This document shows positions 20,679 to 22,622 of a stretch of DNA of 22,622 nucleotides, one piece after another; within the stretch, counting starts at the first letter, position 1, and every line of letters begins with the position of its first letter. Origin of the DNA: DASVXQ01 sp046727955 (GTDB lineage Bacteria > Actinomycetota > CALGFH01). The DNA lies in assembly GCA_046727955.1 (NCBI GenBank), contig JBKPDO010000072.1, forward strand, positions 1 through 22,622. The letters run 5' to 3'. The notes under the pieces were generated by a model. That model was not told the DNA's origin and did not search any database. It saw nothing but the letters and a program-made list of their open reading frames with translations. The position numbers were made by a program, and so were the translations under genes.

Positions 20679-20690
20679 CGAGAGGTGGCG
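20679..20690 (+). other. Candidate attR core
   Basis: Identical to 3942-3953. It includes AGAGG, the ribosome binding site of the gene starting at 20694, so integration would keep that gene's translation signal but replace its upstream DNA with the element's end. Confidence 0.45.
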
Positions 20691-20693
20691 CCT

Positions 20694-21206
20694 TTGAGCA
20701 TCGTCCTCCTCGCGATCTTGGCGGTGATGGGGGCCGCGTTCCTTCTGCCGCTGATCGTTCCCGGGCAGCCTGGCCAGCCTGGATGGCGGCGGCGCAGGGG
20801 TCGCGCGAGCGACGACGGCTGGCGCCCGGTGCTCGGCTCGGGCCCGCCGGCGGGCCCCGGGCTCCAGCGGCCGACGCCCCGCCAGCTGGCGCGCCGAAGG
20901 GCCGTCCTGCGGCGCCGGCGGGTGCTGCTGGCGCTCGCCATCGCGGTGGCCGTGGCCGTGCGGGTCCGGTACCTGCTTGGCGGCCACTGGTGGATCGCGG
21001 AGGCCGTCACCGGGGTGCTCATGCTCGCCTACGTGGGCGCTCTGGTGGTCCACGGGTGGCGCTGTCGCGCAGCCCGCGCGGTGGCACCCGAGCGGCCGGC
21101 CCGCCGCCAGCGGTGGCTGGTCGGCAGGCGCGGCCGGCGGAGTGCCGACCTGCCGCTGTGGGGCGCGCCGCTGCTCGAGGGCCAGGCGCCACCGCGACCC
21201 GAATGA
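20694..21206 (+). CDS. SepX/GlpR-like divisome membrane protein
   Basis: 170 aa from the TTG at 20694 (AGAGG 8 bp upstream); GTG at 20685 or ATG at 20655 are alternatives. Transmembrane segments at about 1-22 (MSIVLLAILAVMGAAFLLPL), 76-94 and 99-120, with a Pro/Arg-rich cytoplasmic linker and a basic stretch RQLARRRAVLRRRR before the second segment. This layout, one N-terminal segment, a linker, a basic patch and a hairpin of two segments, matches SepX/GlpR as I recall it. SepX/GlpR is the septum-site protein of Streptomyces and the membrane receptor of Glp in Corynebacterium. Gene order supports it: without the element it would follow galU-glp-moaC-mog. Assignment is by topology and context, not by a diagnostic motif. 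Confidence 0.6.
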   Translation: MSIVLLAILAVMGAAFLLPLIVPGQPGQPGWRRRRGRASDDGWRPVLGSGPPAGPGLQRPTPRQLARRRAVLRRRRVLLALAIAVAVAVRVRYLLGGHWWIAEAVTGVLMLAYVGALVVHGWRCRAARAVAPERPARRQRWLVGRRGRRSADLPLWGAPLLEGQAPPRPE

Positions 21207-21841
21207 GCCTGAGCGAGATCCGTCGCGGGGTGCAGGCCCGCCTGGACGCCAAGAGCGGCGCACGCGAGGCGGCGATCGCCAACACGCGCCAGGCCATCCG
21301 TCGCGCCGCCAACGCGATCCGGTCGGTACACCGCGGCGAGCTGGAGGCGGCCGATCAGCTCCTCGTGGAGGCGCGCGGGCTGCTCGACGTGGCCGAGTCC
21401 GTACTGGCGGCCTACCCCGACGTGTACTACGCGGGCTTCCTGCACGACGCGCAGAAGGAGTACGCGGAGGCACGGGCCACCCGCGCTCTGGTGGCCGGGG
21501 AGCAACTGCCGGCCCCCGAGGACGTGGGCGTTGGTGACGCGCCGTACCTGAACGGCCTGGCGGAGACAATCGGCGAGCTGCGCCGCCACCTGCTCGACGT
21601 GCTGCGCGCCGGCAACGTGGGGCGCGCCATCGAGTTGTTCGAGGCGATGGAGGACATCCACTCGCTGCTGGCGGACGTTGACCAGCCCGACGCCATCACC
21701 GGCGGCCTGCGCCGCTCCACCGACGTCGCACGCTCGGTGATCGAGCGCACCCGCAGCGATCTCACCCTCACCGTCATCCAGCGCGACCTGGCCGACGCGC
21801 TGCGCCGCACCGACCAGGAGCTCGGCGGGCACGCTGAATAA
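21203..21841 (+). CDS. Translin/TRAX-family protein
   Basis: 212 aa, ATG overlapping the previous stop (ATGA). All-helical translin fold: RQAIRRAANAIRSVHRGELE, DVYYAGFLHDAQKEYAEARA (74-93), APYLNGLAETIGELRRHLLD (113-132), MEDIHSLL, then GLRRSTDVARSVIERTRSDL (168-187). EYAEA aligns with EYVEA of eukaryotic TRAX, and GLAETIGELRR with GVADLTGELMR, so the acidic residues of the TRAX RNase site (Glu86, Glu89, Glu121 in place of Asp, Glu125) seem kept. It may be an RNA- or single-strand DNA-binding oligomer with nuclease activity; its bacterial role is unknown. It lies in the SepX-like gene's operon, outside the mobile element. Confidence 0.82.
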   Translation: MSLSEIRRGVQARLDAKSGAREAAIANTRQAIRRAANAIRSVHRGELEAADQLLVEARGLLDVAESVLAAYPDVYYAGFLHDAQKEYAEARATRALVAGEQLPAPEDVGVGDAPYLNGLAETIGELRRHLLDVLRAGNVGRAIELFEAMEDIHSLLADVDQPDAITGGLRRSTDVARSVIERTRSDLTLTVIQRDLADALRRTDQELGGHAE

Positions 21842-21903
21842 GGCTGGTAGGCTGCAGGCGAGACTCCTGTCAAGACCCTGAGCGGAGAGGTTTCACCCCG
21901 GCG

Positions 21904-22317
21904 ATGCCCGACCTGCCCGACCTGCCCGAGCTTCCCAGCGGCTTCGACAAGCTGATCGGGCTCCGCTACGAGGAGGTGACCCCCGACCGGGTCGTGGCGC
22001 TCATCCCGGTCACCCCGGACCTCCACCAGGGCTATGGCATCGTCCACGGCGGCGTATACGCCGCCGCGGTCGAGTCCACCGCGAGCGTTGGCGCGGCGGT
22101 GTGGCTCGGGGCGGAGGGGCGGGCCGTCGGCATCGCCAACCACACCGACTTCCTGCGCCCGGTGCGCGGGGGCGAGCTGCGCGTGGAGGCCATTCCCGTC
22201 AACAGGGGACGCAGCACCCAGCTCTGGGAGGTGGCGATCACCGACGAGCGTGGCCGTCCAGTCGCCCACGGCCGGGTGCGCTTGATGAACCTCGACGCCA
22301 CACCGGGCCTCGACTGA
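21904..22317 (+). CDS. PaaI-type hotdog-fold thioesterase
   Basis: 137 aa. Hotdog thioesterase with GYGIVHGGVYAAAVESTASV (about 42-61), the HGG motif and active-site acid of PaaI/YdiI-type acyl-CoA thioesterases, then VGIANHTDFLRPVRGGELRV and a final GRVRLMNLD strand. Substrate cannot be told. The N-terminus is a PDLPDLPELP repeat that may be unstructured. ATG at 21904; the purine-rich GGAGAGG lies about 14 bp upstream, rather far. It is separated from the translin gene by 62 bp, so may share its transcript. Confidence 0.88.
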   Translation: MPDLPDLPELPSGFDKLIGLRYEEVTPDRVVALIPVTPDLHQGYGIVHGGVYAAAVESTASVGAAVWLGAEGRAVGIANHTDFLRPVRGGELRVEAIPVNRGRSTQLWEVAITDERGRPVAHGRVRLMNLDATPGLD

Positions 22318-22461
22318 CCCATCCGGGTTCGGCCCCAAGCCCCGCCGATTCCTCGGACGGCGCGGGTACATTGCGGTTACATATCCACAGACCGCGCTGC
22401 CGCAGGAGCGCTGATTCGCCGCCGAACGGTCCATTTCACATGCTAATCGGCATGATCCGGC

Positions 22462-22498
22462 GTTATCCCCACCTGGGGATAACTCTGTGCATAGTTAT
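22462..22498. repeat. Stacked inverted repeats with DnaA-box-like arms
   Basis: GTTATCCCCA - CC - TGGGGATAAC (22462-22483) is a perfect 10-bp inverted repeat. It overlaps a second one, ATAACT - 8 bp - AGTTAT (22479-22498). Each arm of the first contains TTATCCCCA, one base from the DnaA-box consensus TTATNCACA, and TATCCACAG occurs at 22383. The surrounding 22318-22577 has no gene I can support and is AT-richer than the rest. It may be an operator for a gene beyond the window. Confidence 0.5.
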
Positions 22499-22577
22499 AG
22501 CTACATAGAGAAGACCGATACTTCGCGCCAGCTCGCGGCCGGCCTACCTCTCTGACCCGTGGCCTGGTGAGGGTCCG

Positions 22578-22622
22578 ATGACGGCGACTATGGCACAGGC
22601 GCTCTTGGGGGGCCGTGGGGGG
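22578..22622 (+). CDS. Possible start of a gene cut by the window end
   Basis: ATG at 22578 preceded by GAGGG opens a frame MTATMAQALLGGRGG that runs off the end. Too short to identify, and the glycine-rich end is low complexity; offered only because the palindromic region just upstream looks like a control region. Confidence 0.2.
   Translation, partial: MTATMAQALLGGRGG

Larger units (their letters stand above)
3942..20690. mobile_element. Integrated phage-like element, about 16.7 kb
   Basis: The limits rest on the 12-bp direct repeat CGAGAGGTGGCG at 3942-3953 and 20679-20690, with paired GGGTTGCA boxes just inside both ends (4073-4091 and 20623-20641). Contents are phage-like: tyrosine integrase, excisionase-like HTH proteins, XRE repressor, AEP primase and associated ATPase, ParB-like and TOPRIM proteins, terminase genes and a tape measure protein. 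Outside the limits the genes are ordinary chromosomal ones. No portal, capsid, tail tube, baseplate or lysis gene was recognised. That the element is integrated is well supported; the exact ends are inferred. Confidence 0.8.

Noticed and set aside
3942..20690. Actinomycete integrative conjugative element (AICE)
   Set aside because: Int, excisionase-like and primase genes fit, but there is no TraB/FtsK-type transfer ATPase, and terminase and tape measure genes point to phage ancestry.
22318..22577. Chromosomal replication origin
   Set aside because: Only one near-perfect and two imperfect DnaA-like boxes, no dnaA or dnaN nearby, and the neighbourhood is not the usual one.

Overview
The window is GC-rich chromosomal DNA from an actinobacterium. 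The gene order galU - moeA/glp - moaC - mog, followed by a SepX/GlpR-like membrane protein gene, is the actinobacterial cell-envelope/molybdopterin/division neighbourhood. Genes are dense, often overlap by 4 bp (ATGA or GTGA), and GTG starts are common. The genus cannot be told from the sequence alone.

Layout. 1-389: a paired-motif tandem repeat and the galU leader, with no gene. 390-3800: galU, moeA (glp), moaC and mog on the plus strand, all overlapping and probably one operon. About 3942-20690: an integrated phage-like element of about 16.7 kb. It is bounded by a 12-bp direct repeat (CGAGAGGTGGCG), and just inside each end lies a pair of GGGTTGCA boxes with an 11-bp period. 20694-22317: chromosome again, with a SepX/GlpR-like gene, a translin/TRAX-family gene and a PaaI-type thioesterase. 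22318-22622: an AT-richer stretch with stacked inverted repeats.

Inside the element, left to right: an excisionase-like HTH gene (minus); five small plus-strand genes of unknown function in the usual cargo position; a minus-strand late block with a short helical protein, a tape measure protein with a lytic transglycosylase domain, a terminase large subunit split in two by an HNH domain, a terminase small subunit candidate and four small proteins; a plus-strand antitoxin/toxin pair with a palindromic operator; a minus-strand replication block (TOPRIM/Spo11-like protein, ParB-like HTH protein with its own operator, zinc protein, primase-associated ATPase, AEP-type primase, zinc-ribbon protein, small ORF, HTH protein); and a plus-strand XRE repressor - tyrosine integrase - DUF4326 operon at the right end.

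The replication and integration genes look intact and translationally coupled. No portal, protease, major capsid, tail tube, baseplate or lysis gene was recognised. The element is therefore either a prophage with a large deletion between terL and the tape measure gene, or a satellite-like element that packages its DNA with help from another phage. The most notable points are the HNH-split terminase, the capsid-less element, the translin/TRAX homologue in a bacterium, and the insertion of the element between the glp operon and its presumed division partner gene sepX/glpR.
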